Shown: in pieces, positions 20,339 to 30,170 of the stretch
How the letters are laid out: every line of letters starts with the position of its first letter
How positions within the stretch are numbered: position 1 is the first letter of the stretch
Origin: Psychrobacter sp.
Lineage (GTDB): Bacteria; Pseudomonadota; Gammaproteobacteria; Pseudomonadales; Moraxellaceae
Assembly: GCF_018260395.1 (NCBI RefSeq)
Contig: NZ_JAGLBC010000010.1
Coordinates: 1 to 34,762, forward strand
Reading direction: 5' to 3'
Length of the DNA: 34,762 nucleotides
Position numbers and translations under genes: made by a program
The notes under the pieces: model-generated
Seen by the model: the letters and a program-made list of their open reading frames with translations, nothing else
The model's database searches: none
What the model was told of the DNA's origin: nothing

Positions 20339-23077
20339 TTACTCATCTTCATCGATAGGTGTATCGTTGTCGTTATCATTGTTAGCATCTAGATCATTCA
20401 ATTCAGTTGAAGTATCATCAGATAGTAAGTCATCTTCAGCCAGTAAGCCTTCATCAATCATAGCTTCAATAATTTCCTCTTCCCCACTGTCTTCAACTCG
20501 TGCCATAGCTACTAAAGCTTCATCTTTACCTAGACGGATTAATGTTACTCCTTGGGTGTTACGGCCAGAGGTAGCAACTTGCGCGACTGGCGTACGAACC
20601 AAAGTACCTTTATTTGAAATCAAAATAACATCATCTTCGGGATGAACTTTAGTAGCTCGAACTAAGGCACCGTTACGCTCAGAAGTCTTAATAGCGATTA
20701 CTCCGCCACCGCCACGGTTCTGCGCATTAAACTCCTCAACTGGTGTACGCTTCCCATAACCATTTTCACAGGCAATCAGAATCTCTTTAACATCTTCTTC
20801 GATAACCACTAAAGACTTAATGAATTCATTAGTTGCGATACGCATACCACGTACGCCTTTAGCAGTACGTCCCATGACGCGTGCATCATTTTCATCAAAA
20901 CGTATGGCTTTACCACTTGAAGCAAATAGCATGACTTGTTGCTCCCCATTGGTGATACGGGCCGAAACTAATTTGTCACCATCTTCCAAACCAATCGCAA
21001 TTAAACCGTTAGAACGGATATTGGCAAACTGTGATAACTCTGCACGCTTCACCGTACCATTTGCCGTAGCAAAGAAAACAAAACGGCTGTCAATCTCTTC
21101 CGCTAAATTAGGGATAGGTAGAATAGTTGTGACCACTTCTTCCGCTTCAAGACCTATAATATTCACCAATGGACGACCACGAGACCCACGGCTAGCCAAC
21201 GGAACCTCAAAGCCTCTTAAGCTAAACACTCGGCCATTATCAGTAAAGCACAATACTGTAGCGTGCGTCGAAGTCACTACCAAATGATCAATCACATCAT
21301 CTTCTTTCATGGCAGTAGCAGACTTACCTTTACCGCCACGCTTTTGTGCCACATAATCACTAATAGGCTGAGTTTTGGCATACCCTGTGCGCGATACCGT
21401 TAATACGATCGTTTGTTCAGGGATTAAGTCTTCTCGGCTAAAATCAATTCGGGAGTCAACGATATCTGTACGACGCTCATCGCCAAAGTTTTCTAAAATT
21501 TCTTGCAACTCATTTTTGATAACCATCATCAGTTTGTCAAAGTCTGCCAAAATAGACTCAAGTTCAGCGATTTGACGCAATAAATCTTGATATTCTTCCG
21601 TTAACTTATCGTGCTCTAAACCAGTTAAACGATGAAGTTGCATTTCTAAGATAGCGTTAACTTGCTCTACTGATAGGCGGTAATTATTGCCATTATCAAT
21701 TAGGCCAAATGGGTTTTTGAAATCTTCGCCTTCAATATATTCTGGACGTACTGAACGTAAATCGCCTGCTTCTAAGGTACCACGGCCGGCTGCTTGTAGC
21801 ATAGCTACTACCGTGCCAGAATCCCAAATTTGATCTAATAACTTCTCGCGAGCTTCACCACGGTTAGCTGACTCTTTAATGGTAGTGATAATGTCATCAA
21901 TGTTGGCCAGTGCCACGGTCAAACCTTCTAGTAAATGACCTCGAGCTTTGGCTTTATTTAACTCATAGATTGTACGACGTGTTACGACTTCTTGGCGGTG
22001 ACGAACGAAAGCTGCGATAAGCTGACGCAAAGTCATTAGTTTTGGCTGTCCGTTGTCAAGGGCTACCATATTTATGCTAAAGCTTGATTCTAATGGCGTT
22101 TGTAAGAATAAGTTATTGACTATAACTTCAGCCACCTCGCCGCGACGAAGATCAATTGCGATACGCATTCCATCTTTATCAGACTCATCACGAATCTCAG
22201 ATATACCCTCAATCTTTTTATCTCGAACCAATTCAGCAATACGCTCAATCAATTTTGCTTTATTAGATTGATAAGGAATTTCTGTGAAAACAATACGTTC
22301 ACGGTCACGATTAACACCAGCGTCACTCATAGGCTCAATATGATAACGCCCACGTATATGCACTCGGCCTTTACCAGTGCGATAAGCATCTACAATACCA
22401 GCACGACCATAGATAATACCGCCAGTAGGAAAATCAGGACCTGAAATATAATTGGTCAGCTCTTCGCTTGAAATATTAGGGTTATCGGCATAGGCTAAGC
22501 ACGCATTTAAAACTTCCGTTAAATTATGCGGCGCCATATTGGTCGCCATACCTACTGCAATACCAGTCGCACCGTTAACCAATAAGTTTGGAATACGGGC
22601 AGGCAATACACTGGGCATACGCTCAGAGCCATCGTAGTTATCTTCCCAGTCTACCGTATCCTTATCAAGGTCAGCCAACATCTGATGCGTCAATTTGGTC
22701 ATACGTACTTCGGTATAACGCATTGCAGCAGCAGGATCATCATCGATAGAACCAAAGTTACCTTGACCATCTATCATCGGGTAGCGCAAGCTAAAATCCT
22801 GAGCCATACGCACAATGGCGTCATACACTGCAGTATCCCCATGAGGGTGATATTTACCAATCACGTCACCGACAACACGAGCAGACTTTTTATAAGGCTT
22901 ATTGTAATCATTGGAGAGCTGATGCATAGCGTACATGATACGGCGATGCACGGGCTTTAAGCCATCTCGTACATCAGGTAATGCTCTAGATACAATAACG
23001 CTCATTGCGTAATCTAGATAAGATTGTTTCATCTCATCTACAATAGCAATAGGACTGACCGAATCACTCATACACAC
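20339..23077 (-). CDS. gyrA: DNA gyrase subunit A
   Basis: [32 protein letters not shown], the [22 protein letters not shown], and a GyrA-box-like QKRGGKGK. The start may be 23077 or 23071. Acidic tail ([21 protein letters not shown]). Confidence 0.98.
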   Translation of the reverse strand: MCMSDSVSPIAIVDEMKQSYLDYAMSVIVSRALPDVRDGLKPVHRRIMYAMHQLSNDYNKPYKKSARVVGDVIGKYHPHGDTAVYDAIVRMAQDFSLRYPMIDGQGNFGSIDDDPAAAMRYTEVRMTKLTHQMLADLDKDTVDWEDNYDGSERMPSVLPARIPNLLVNGATGIAVGMATNMAPHNLTEVLNACLAYADNPNISSEELTNYISGPDFPTGGIIYGRAGIVDAYRTGKGRVHIRGRYHIEPMSDAGVNRDRERIVFTEIPYQSNKAKLIERIAELVRDKKIEGISEIRDESDKDGMRIAIDLRRGEVAEVIVNNLFLQTPLESSFSINMVALDNGQPKLMTLRQLIAAFVRHRQEVVTRRTIYELNKAKARGHLLEGLTVALANIDDIITTIKESANRGEAREKLLDQIWDSGTVVAMLQAAGRGTLEAGDLRSVRPEYIEGEDFKNPFGLIDNGNNYRLSVEQVNAILEMQLHRLTGLEHDKLTEEYQDLLRQIAELESILADFDKLMMVIKNELQEILENFGDERRTDIVDSRIDFSREDLIPEQTIVLTVSRTGYAKTQPISDYVAQKRGGKGKSATAMKEDDVIDHLVVTSTHATVLCFTDNGRVFSLRGFEVPLASRGSRGRPLVNIIGLEAEEVVTTILPIPNLAEEIDSRFVFFATANGTVKRAELSQFANIRSNGLIAIGLEDGDKLVSARITNGEQQVMLFASSGKAIRFDENDARVMGRTAKGVRGMRIATNEFIKSLVVIEEDVKEILIACENGYGKRTPVEEFNAQNRGGGGVIAIKTSERNGALVRATKVHPEDDVILISNKGTLVRTPVAQVATSGRNTQGVTLIRLGKDEALVAMARVEDSGEEEIIEAMIDEGLLAEDDLLSDDTSTELNDLDANNDNDNDTPIDEDE

Positions 23078-23410
23078 ATCTCCAGGTTAACAGTTGACAT
23101 ACTTTGCAAACAGTTATAAAAACTATCCCAAACAAATCAAACTGCAAACTATTTTTTATTTTTAAAGCCAATAATAACCAGCCGTATTTTAGCATAAATT
23201 ACGCTTGAACGGGCGGATTTACTGCCATTAACTAATAAAGCCGTAGTGATATTGACGATTTTAGCGCTATTAAAAACACAGCTTCGTTACTGCTCTATGA
23301 GTTATCACCGATTTAGTTGGTATAATCCCATTCGTTGGGTACAAACTAGGATTTTTTTTAAGCTATAAGCACATAATATATTCACTTTTGGCTCAATAAT
23401 CACAACTTAA

Positions 23411-24253
23411 ATGACTCTATTTCATTCACTAAAATGGTATTGCCAAATGACGACCGCAGAAGACCGTAACTTTGATCCTATTACTGAGCATTTTGTCAAA
23501 AAAGTATATGGTGGCCTCAAAGGTGAAATCAGATTAGCCGTGTTAAAGCGTGATCTTAAAAACGCAGTTGTTGAACTGTCTGATGCATTAAATCGACCGC
23601 TAAGAATATTAGATATAGGCGCTGGATTGGCACAATTGTCTATAGAGTTTGCCTCATATGGCCATCATGTGACCATTAATGACATTTCTGACAATATGCT
23701 TACTGAGGCCAAACTCAACGCACAAACTTTAGGAGTAAAAGATCAAATTGAATGGTTGGTCTGTCCGTACCAAGAGTTAGATTTACGACTAAATATTGAG
23801 GCAGTGGCGAGCTTTGATTTAATACTATGCCATGCTTTACTTGAATGGCTTGCTGAGCCAAAACAAACCATACCTTTTTTTGCTAAATGGTTGGCGACCA
23901 CTGGCGTATTATCTTTGTGCTTTTACAATCCTTCAAGTTTTGTTTATCGTAATTTGATAATGGGGAATTTTAACCTTCTTAACAATCCTGATTTTAAATC
24001 AGACAACAAAAAAAGCCTTACTCCAAATAATCCAGTTAGTTACGATGAGGTAGCAGGTTGGCTTACAGAGCAAGACTTTGTTATAAATAAAGTGAGTGGT
24101 TTAAGAGTGTTTCATGATTATGCTCCCTTAAAACGTGGGGGACACAATAATCCAGACGCTGTCATTGAAATGGAGTTACGCTATTCAGAGCAAGCCCCTT
24201 ATAAATGGCTAGGGCGCTATATTCATGTGCTTGCTAAACCAAATAAGCAGTAA
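23411..24253 (+). CDS. cmoM: tRNA 5-carboxymethoxyuridine methyltransferase (SAM-dependent)
   Basis: Resembles E. coli CmoM/SmtA throughout (EDRNFDPITEHFVKKVYGGLKGEIR, LDIGAGLAQLSIEFASYGHHV, LEWLAEPKQ, GVLSLCFYN, LRVFHDY, GRYIHVLAKP). The alternative start at 23447 gives MTTAEDRNF. Confidence 0.85.
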   Translation: MTLFHSLKWYCQMTTAEDRNFDPITEHFVKKVYGGLKGEIRLAVLKRDLKNAVVELSDALNRPLRILDIGAGLAQLSIEFASYGHHVTINDISDNMLTEAKLNAQTLGVKDQIEWLVCPYQELDLRLNIEAVASFDLILCHALLEWLAEPKQTIPFFAKWLATTGVLSLCFYNPSSFVYRNLIMGNFNLLNNPDFKSDNKKSLTPNNPVSYDEVAGWLTEQDFVINKVSGLRVFHDYAPLKRGGHNNPDAVIEMELRYSEQAPYKWLGRYIHVLAKPNKQ

Positions 24254-24267
24254 GCTCTAAAACACAA

Positions 24268-24337
24268 TATGCACAAAAGACAGCTATTTATTGAAAACAA
24301 TTATTCATAAAAATAACTATGCATAAAAGACAGCTAT
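24268..24337. repeat. Imperfect 20-bp direct repeat, 50 bp apart
   Basis: tatgcacaaaagacagctat (24268-24287) and tatgcataaaagacagctat (24318-24337). One mismatch. Confidence 0.9.
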
Positions 24338-24431
24338 AGGCATGCAAGCTTTCATTAAAACAGAAATTTCTTTAGCGGATAATTACTATTGTCTTATTAT
24401 GAATCCTATCAGAATTATACTACTAGGTTAA

Positions 24432-25652
24432 TTAGATACGTTGCCAAGTGGTCACATCCAAATTATTACCTTGAAATAGAACCACATGAGCCATTAAGGG
24501 TCGAAAACCTATCATTGATCCAACAGAATGATCATGGTGGCTGGATATTAAGGATAGCACCTCTTCACCATTGTTTAGGCGTAAACGATAAAGGAAGTTT
24601 GCGCCTCGAAACACCCGCTCAACCACCATGGCTTGCTGCGGACTGTGGTCATCATGCACAATGTCATCAGGTCGAATGAGAACTTTGATTTTGGTTCCAT
24701 TCGGAAAGTCATATTCACAAACCTCACCTTGCTCAAAATATGTCTTATAGTCTAGTCCTGACTCTAATCCTTTCTTATTAGCTTGATTATGACCATGTAT
24801 AGGCTCTGGATAACGCTTAATATCTCCTAAAGCAGTTTTGATAACGCCTTGCTCGATAATGCCATCTATCATCGCTCCTTCACCAATGAATTCAGCAATA
24901 AAGGGGCTATTTGGCTCGTGATATAATTCATCAGGGGTAGCCCATTGTGCCAATTTACCTTGATACATGACCCCGATTTTATCGGCAATGGCAAAGGCTT
25001 CGTGCTGATCATGTGTCACTAAAATAGCCGTGGTGTTGGTTCGCTTTAGAATATCACGAACTTTGGCGGCCAAAGACTCTCGAAGCATCATATCTAAATT
25101 AGAAAATGGCTCATCAAGTAATAATAATTCAGGTTTAGGTGCTAAAGCACGCGCCAAAGCAATTCGCTGCTGTTGACCTCCTGATAACTGATTGATGCGT
25201 TTATCAGCATGGTCTGTTAACTCAACCAGCTCGAGCATTTCTTTAATACGTGCAGCTCTATCTGCTTTGCTCCAACGATGTAACCCAAATCCTATATTCT
25301 CGCTAACAGTTAAGTGACTAAATAAAGCGTAATCTTGAAATACCATACCCATATCACGCTTAGCAGGCATGATCTGTACCTTAGCTTTGTTTTGTTGAAT
25401 GTCAGTTAAAGTTTTTCCATTAAGTATTACCTTACCGTTTTGTGGTTTCTCTAAGCCAGCAATAGCACGAAGCGCTGTGGTCTTGCCGCAGCCACTAAAA
25501 CCCAATAAACAGCCAATTTCACCTTGGTTTAATCTCATGGATAAAGATTTTACCACCTCAGTTTTTCCAAAAATGACACTGATATTGTCTATAGTTAGGT
25601 AATGTGAATTTAATTGAGGCTGTTGTATATCTGTTGACTGCATTGAATTCAC
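24432..25652 (-). CDS. fbpC: Fe(III) ABC transporter ATP-binding protein, FbpC-like
   Basis: Walker A GFSGCGKTTALRAIAG, signature LSGGQQQRIALARALAP, Walker B LLLLDEPFSNLD, C-terminal TOBE-like region. Located downstream of fbpA/fbpB. Confidence 0.9.
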   Translation of the reverse strand: MNSMQSTDIQQPQLNSHYLTIDNISVIFGKTEVVKSLSMRLNQGEIGCLLGFSGCGKTTALRAIAGLEKPQNGKVILNGKTLTDIQQNKAKVQIMPAKRDMGMVFQDYALFSHLTVSENIGFGLHRWSKADRAARIKEMLELVELTDHADKRINQLSGGQQQRIALARALAPKPELLLLDEPFSNLDMMLRESLAAKVRDILKRTNTTAILVTHDQHEAFAIADKIGVMYQGKLAQWATPDELYHEPNSPFIAEFIGEGAMIDGIIEQGVIKTALGDIKRYPEPIHGHNQANKKGLESGLDYKTYFEQGEVCEYDFPNGTKIKVLIRPDDIVHDDHSPQQAMVVERVFRGANFLYRLRLNNGEEVLSLISSHHDHSVGSMIGFRPLMAHVVLFQGNNLDVTTWQRI

Positions 25653-25782
25653 CGTATTGCTTAGGTAATGAGGAGTGACTATTATGAATAATGATTTATG
25701 ATCAAGGATTAATAGTTAAGGTTTTAGGTTTTGAACTTTTAAAAAATTTAGCGTGCTACAAAGCGGTTATAAAAACTTAATT

Positions 25783-27381
25783 TTAGTGTTTATCCGACTG
25801 AGTAATTAACAAAATAACAGGAACTAAACCTACCAATACAATGGTCAAACTTGGCAATGCAGCTCGCTCATACATCCCTTCTGATGTCATTTCAAACACA
25901 CGCACTGCAAGGGTATCCCAGCCTTGACGACGTGTCATTAAAGTAATTGGCATTTCTTTGGTTACCTCAACAAAGACCATTATTAGTGCTGTAAACACAC
26001 CAGGGCTTATGACTGGTAAGTAAACTTTGCGCCAACGCTGCCAACGATTGGTGGTCAATAACTGTGCGGCTTGCTCTTGACTAGGGGTCAGTCTATTTAA
26101 TTGTCTATCAATAGGTTGAAACCCTACAGTCATAAAGCGAGTTGTTAATGCACATAACATTACTATCACACTGCCACTGAGTACTTGAGCGCCGCTGATA
26201 TGATGGGCTATTAACCAGTTGTCTAACCATGCGATAGGGATAAATACACCTACTGCTAATACCGTACCAGGAACGGCATATCCCAAATTTGCTAAAGATA
26301 CTAACAGCTGATTGCTACGACTTGGGTATTGACGTAATAGCCAAGCCATTAATAAAGCCATAATGGAAATAACGGTAGCGGTAGCACCAGCAATCAATAT
26401 TGTATTTTTGACAAAGGTATAATACCGAGCATCTAAATCTATGTGGTAATTTTTGATCACCCATATTAACAGCTGCGTTATTGGTAGCCCAAAGGCAAAT
26501 ATAAAAATAAAGCTACAAAATAACATAGCCCAGATATTACGTAGCCCGGTTAATTGTTCTCGCTGGCGACTTCCTGCGCTTGGTAAATAGCTGCGTCTTT
26601 TCTGCCAATACCGTTCTAGCAGTATGATAATGAATACAGTTATTATCAATAAAGCGGCCAATTGCGCTGCAGTTGTTAAACTAAAAAAACCAAACCATGA
26701 CTTATATATCGCAGTGGTGAAAGTATCCAAATTAAATACGGATACGGCACCGAAGTCCGCTAAAGTTTCCATCCACGTTAACAATAAGCCACCCACAATC
26801 CAAGGCATGGCTTGAGGTAATGCCACTTTAAAAAAGGATTGATTACGAGATAACCCCAACATCTGACCTGCTTCGAGTGCTCTGCGACCTTGAGATAAGA
26901 ATGCCTGCCTAGCTAGTAGATAAACATACGGATAAAAGACCAATGACAATATAATGCCAGCGCCCCACACACTTCGAATGTTAGGAATCTTCCAGCTAAG
27001 TCCCAACTCTCTAAAGGAGGTTTGAATAAAGCCGCTATAATCGAGCAAGCCGACACTAACAAATGCCAAAACATATGCGGGAATGGCAAATGGCAACATC
27101 ATTGCCCAGACAAAAAACTTTTGACCCGTGAAGCGATACATACTGGTGAGCCAAGCTAAATAAGTGCCCAAACTACCTGCTAATACGGTGACTAATAATA
27201 AGATTAATAATGAATTTTTTATAACCTGGGGTAAGACAAACTCAGTTAAATGTGTCCAAATATCTGCCATAGGTTCAAACCAAGAACGCATGACAATAAT
27301 AATTGGGATTAACATAAATAGCGAAATCAGTCCCAAGACCGATTTCGCTAATAGTGACCCGTTAAAGATATTTGCTTTCAT
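25783..27381 (-). CDS. fbpB: Fe(III) ABC transporter permease (two-unit), FbpB-like
   Basis: 532-aa polytopic protein with two permease halves (EAGQMLGLSRNQSFFKVALPQAMPWI and EQAAQLLTTNRWQRWRKVYLPVISPG EAA-type loops). Confidence 0.9.
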   Translation of the reverse strand: MKANIFNGSLLAKSVLGLISLFMLIPIIIVMRSWFEPMADIWTHLTEFVLPQVIKNSLLILLLVTVLAGSLGTYLAWLTSMYRFTGQKFFVWAMMLPFAIPAYVLAFVSVGLLDYSGFIQTSFRELGLSWKIPNIRSVWGAGIILSLVFYPYVYLLARQAFLSQGRRALEAGQMLGLSRNQSFFKVALPQAMPWIVGGLLLTWMETLADFGAVSVFNLDTFTTAIYKSWFGFFSLTTAAQLAALLIITVFIIILLERYWQKRRSYLPSAGSRQREQLTGLRNIWAMLFCSFIFIFAFGLPITQLLIWVIKNYHIDLDARYYTFVKNTILIAGATATVISIMALLMAWLLRQYPSRSNQLLVSLANLGYAVPGTVLAVGVFIPIAWLDNWLIAHHISGAQVLSGSVIVMLCALTTRFMTVGFQPIDRQLNRLTPSQEQAAQLLTTNRWQRWRKVYLPVISPGVFTALIMVFVEVTKEMPITLMTRRQGWDTLAVRVFEMTSEGMYERAALPSLTIVLVGLVPVILLITQSDKH

Positions 27382-27542
27382 AAAAACCTATTGCAAAACA
27401 TAAGGGCAACTTATGACAGATGCCCCTACTTTTAGCAGTTATTTATGGCTTTGTTATATAGCGTTGAGATAATTTGATATATATAACCTTTATATTTTGA
27501 CAGTTTACTTAATAGCAAATCAATCAGTCAATTAGCCTCTTG

Positions 27543-27600
27543 CTATTAAAGTAGTTCTTCGCTTTTAAGATTGTTCTTTGCTATTGAAACAGTTGTTCGC
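27543..27600. repeat. Degenerate 19-bp tandem repeat, about 3 units, flush with the fbpA stop codon
   Basis: ctattaaagtagttcttcg (27543-27561), cttttaagattgttctttg (27562-27580), ctattgaaacagttgttcg (27581-27599). Confidence 0.7.
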
Positions 27601-28725
27601 TTATTCGTAACCAGCACGATCCATTAGCTGAACTGCTTCAGCTTGACGCTGACCGAAGATACTAACATTAATATCATCTTGTTTGAAGCTACCCCATGAA
27701 CGAAGCATGTCTGATTCATCTATACCTTCTTTTACCGGGAATTCTTTATCACTGCTAGCATATTTGCCTTGAGCAGTATCAGAAGATAACCATTCGATAA
27801 GCTTACGAGCGCCCTCAACGTTATCAGAATTCTTAATAATACCAGCGCCTGATACGTTTACATGAGTTCCTGTTGCTTCAGGACCTTCACCTTGGTTTGC
27901 CCAGAAGATTTTAACTGGGAATTTAGGATTTTCATCTAATAAACGACCATAGTAATAGCTGTTAGCGATACCTACTTGACACTGACCTGAAGCAATGGCT
28001 TCTAATAATTTGGTGTCGTTGCTAGATACGGGAGCTGCTAAATTAGCTACCCAACCTTTTACAATTTCTTCCGTTTTCTTAGCGCCAAAATGCTCAATCA
28101 TACTGGCAACCAATGACTGATTGTATACTTTCTTAGAAGTACGAAGGCAAAGTTTACCTTTCCATTTAGGGTCGGCAAGATCGGCATAAGTTGAAAGTTC
28201 AGTCGGTTGAACCTTAGCTGGATCATAAAAAATAGTACGAGCACGTAAAGAAAGTCCGGTCCATAAGTCATCTACTGAACGATATTTTTCAGGAACATTG
28301 CTGTTTACTACTTCTGATTTAATAGGCTGTAATAGACCTTGTTGACCAGCTTGCCATAAATTACCAGCATCTACAGTGAGTAGAACATCAGCAGGCGTAT
28401 TGGTACTCTCTGCTTGCAAACGTGCCATTAGTGGACCACTATCATCGGTGACAAGCTCAACAGGAATACCTGTTTCTTTTGTAAACTCGTCTAAAAGCGG
28501 TTGAATTAACTGTTCATTGCGCGATGAATAAATAGTGACTGTATCACCTGAAGCCTTATCAGTGGCATGCCCTTCATTTTTTTGTTCAGTTTTTGCAGGA
28601 GTATTGGCTTGTTCAGTCGACTGATTGCAACCAGCCAATGCTAATGCACCAATTACAGCCGCACTTAACATAGAGTATTTTGTGCCTATCTTGATAATTG
28701 AATTTGCTTCTTGTAATTTAACCAT
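27601..28725 (-). CDS. fbpA: Fe(III) ABC transporter substrate-binding protein, FbpA/FutA-like
   Basis: Lipobox (GALALAGC), TVTIYSSRNEQLIQPLLDEFTKETGI, and the tyrosine-rich iron-binding segment VGIANSYYYGRLL. Confidence 0.92.
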   Translation of the reverse strand: MVKLQEANSIIKIGTKYSMLSAAVIGALALAGCNQSTEQANTPAKTEQKNEGHATDKASGDTVTIYSSRNEQLIQPLLDEFTKETGIPVELVTDDSGPLMARLQAESTNTPADVLLTVDAGNLWQAGQQGLLQPIKSEVVNSNVPEKYRSVDDLWTGLSLRARTIFYDPAKVQPTELSTYADLADPKWKGKLCLRTSKKVYNQSLVASMIEHFGAKKTEEIVKGWVANLAAPVSSNDTKLLEAIASGQCQVGIANSYYYGRLLDENPKFPVKIFWANQGEGPEATGTHVNVSGAGIIKNSDNVEGARKLIEWLSSDTAQGKYASSDKEFPVKEGIDESDMLRSWGSFKQDDINVSIFGQRQAEAVQLMDRAGYE

Positions 28726-28804
28726 TATGGCCTCTTTGAAAATATGAACAGTTATTTTAAATATTAGTACTTGCTATCGAAGCTAAACCTTAATAGCAAA
28801 ACGC

Positions 28805-28845
28805 ATCTTAATACAAATGATAATAATTATCAATAACAATTGATA
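28805..28845 (-). promoter_or_regulatory. Fur box(es) overlapping the fbpA promoter
   Basis: Perfect 7-1-7 palindrome TGATAAT-A-ATTATCA (28818-28832) overlapping a second inverted repeat TATCAAT-AACA-ATTGATA (28828-28845). On the minus strand TTGATA (28833-28828), 17 nt, then TAAGAT (28810-28805) form a plausible -35/-10 about 80-110 bp before the fbpA start. Confidence 0.85.
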
Positions 28846-28910
28846 TTCATTTGTCTTTTGCACTTATTTCCATATTTTCAATGCCATTGTTATAGCGGTT
28901 ATTGTTACAG

Positions 28911-30080
28911 CTATTGTGGTTGCTGTTGCTGTTGCTGTTGCTGTTGCTTTGTGGACTCATCATCCGTTACTGCTTCAGGTATTTCAGGTTTAATTTCAGC
29001 CGCCTTAATTTTACTATGGTTATTTATAATATCTTTTAATGGCACTTCATCAGCTTTAAACTTAGTCCACTCAGGTCGTACTGCCAGCATATTTACGGTT
29101 TCATCTTTGATATCTACAACTGGAAAAGTGCTAGTATAAAAAGTCAACAAAGCTTGCCCGCGATCACTCATAAGCCACTCCATAAACTTTAAGGCTTGGC
29201 CAACTTCTTCGCCTGTATTGACCATTCCAATCGTAATGGCATTGGTAATGGCGCCTCGATTAATTTGGTTAGGCCACATCATTCTAATCTGTGTACTAGG
29301 ATGAGTTTTGGCATAACTCCAAAAAGTATCACTGTCTACAATACCTACATCACAATTCCCTTGCTCCATTGTGCTTAATATTTGCTTATTATTAGCCAAT
29401 GGCGTCCCCATATTTGTCTGCCAATTGGCGAGAATTTCAGGAGTAAGCTTTGTGCCATTATAAGATATCATCATTTTAGCAATGGCCTGATTTTCAGGGC
29501 TATAAATATCGGTCATACAAAGTCTGCCGCGCCAATTAATAGCACCAAGACCGGCATAGTTCACTAATTCTCGTACATTAACTCGATTTTTATTATAGAC
29601 AATGCCTTGCGCATATTTACCTACGCCAAACCATTTTCCATCAGGATCTTTATATTGATCAGGGACTTTAGTATTCAGCACTTCTGAACCTATAGGTTGC
29701 AAAACCTGACTGGCACTCGCATTTGCCATAGTATAAACGCTATGCATCATCAACATATCCAAGCCCTTAGGTAGCTTGACATCATAATGCAGAGGAGCCT
29801 CTTCATCAAAGCTAATGGTAAACACCTTTTTATCTATGGGTATCCACTCGATCACGATACCAGTCTCTTTATGATAAGCATCGCTTAGGGGCTTTAAGCT
29901 TTTAATATCTAGGTCAGTACCTATTTGAAATCGCTCTAAACTAATCTGGACCTTTTCTGAAGGCAGCTCTACCTTATTCTTCTGATCATTTGAGCAACCC
30001 GATAAAGTTAAGGCGGCAATAATGAATACAGACAGAGTCTTTTTTAACAGTTTGCTATTAGAGCTAACAACCTTGTGCAT
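28911..30080 (-). CDS. Divergent FbpA-like extracellular solute-binding lipoprotein with polyQ C-terminus
   Basis: ATG at 30080 (ORF track gives 30110) yields MHKVVSSNSKLLKKTLSVFIIAALTLSGC. Shares layout with FbpA (YHKETGI, VLQPIGSEVLNTKVPDQYKD, WRGRLCMTDIYSPENQAIAKMMI, VGIVDSDTFW, RGAITNAITIGMV). Confidence 0.85.
   Translation of the reverse strand: MHKVVSSNSKLLKKTLSVFIIAALTLSGCSNDQKNKVELPSEKVQISLERFQIGTDLDIKSLKPLSDAYHKETGIVIEWIPIDKKVFTISFDEEAPLHYDVKLPKGLDMLMMHSVYTMANASASQVLQPIGSEVLNTKVPDQYKDPDGKWFGVGKYAQGIVYNKNRVNVRELVNYAGLGAINWRGRLCMTDIYSPENQAIAKMMISYNGTKLTPEILANWQTNMGTPLANNKQILSTMEQGNCDVGIVDSDTFWSYAKTHPSTQIRMMWPNQINRGAITNAITIGMVNTGEEVGQALKFMEWLMSDRGQALLTFYTSTFPVVDIKDETVNMLAVRPEWTKFKADEVPLKDIINNHSKIKAAEIKPEIPEAVTDDESTKQQQQQQQQQPQ
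28920..28946. repeat. Hexanucleotide microsatellite (ttgctg)4ttg encoding nine glutamines
   Basis: Read directly. On the minus strand it reads alternating CAA/CAG codons just before the stop codon. Confidence 0.97.
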
Positions 30081-30106
30081 GGAATAGAACCTATAGCAGT
30101 AAATAT

Positions 30107-30139
30107 ACAAGCAGAAGAAAGAAAAACAAGCAGAAGAAA
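30107..30139. repeat. 14-bp direct repeat (acaagcagaagaaa) x2, 19-bp spacing, upstream of the second solute-binding protein gene
   Basis: Identical copies at 30107-30120 and 30126-30139 in a purine-rich tract. Confidence 0.9.
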
Positions 30140-30170
30140 AAGAAGCGGTTAAGTATAACTGAAAACGACG

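Noticed and set aside
20820-21287. 155-aa ORF antisense to gyrA
   Set aside because: Lies fully inside the high-confidence gyrA gene on the opposite strand. The translation looks like a codon shadow with no recognisable domain.
24389-24679. 96-aa plus-strand ORF
   Set aside because: Mostly antisense to the 3' end of fbpC.
28840-29139. 99-aa plus-strand ORF with a CCCCCCCCC run
   Set aside because: The cysteine run is the out-of-frame antisense reading of the polyQ microsatellite. Not a real Cys-rich peptide.
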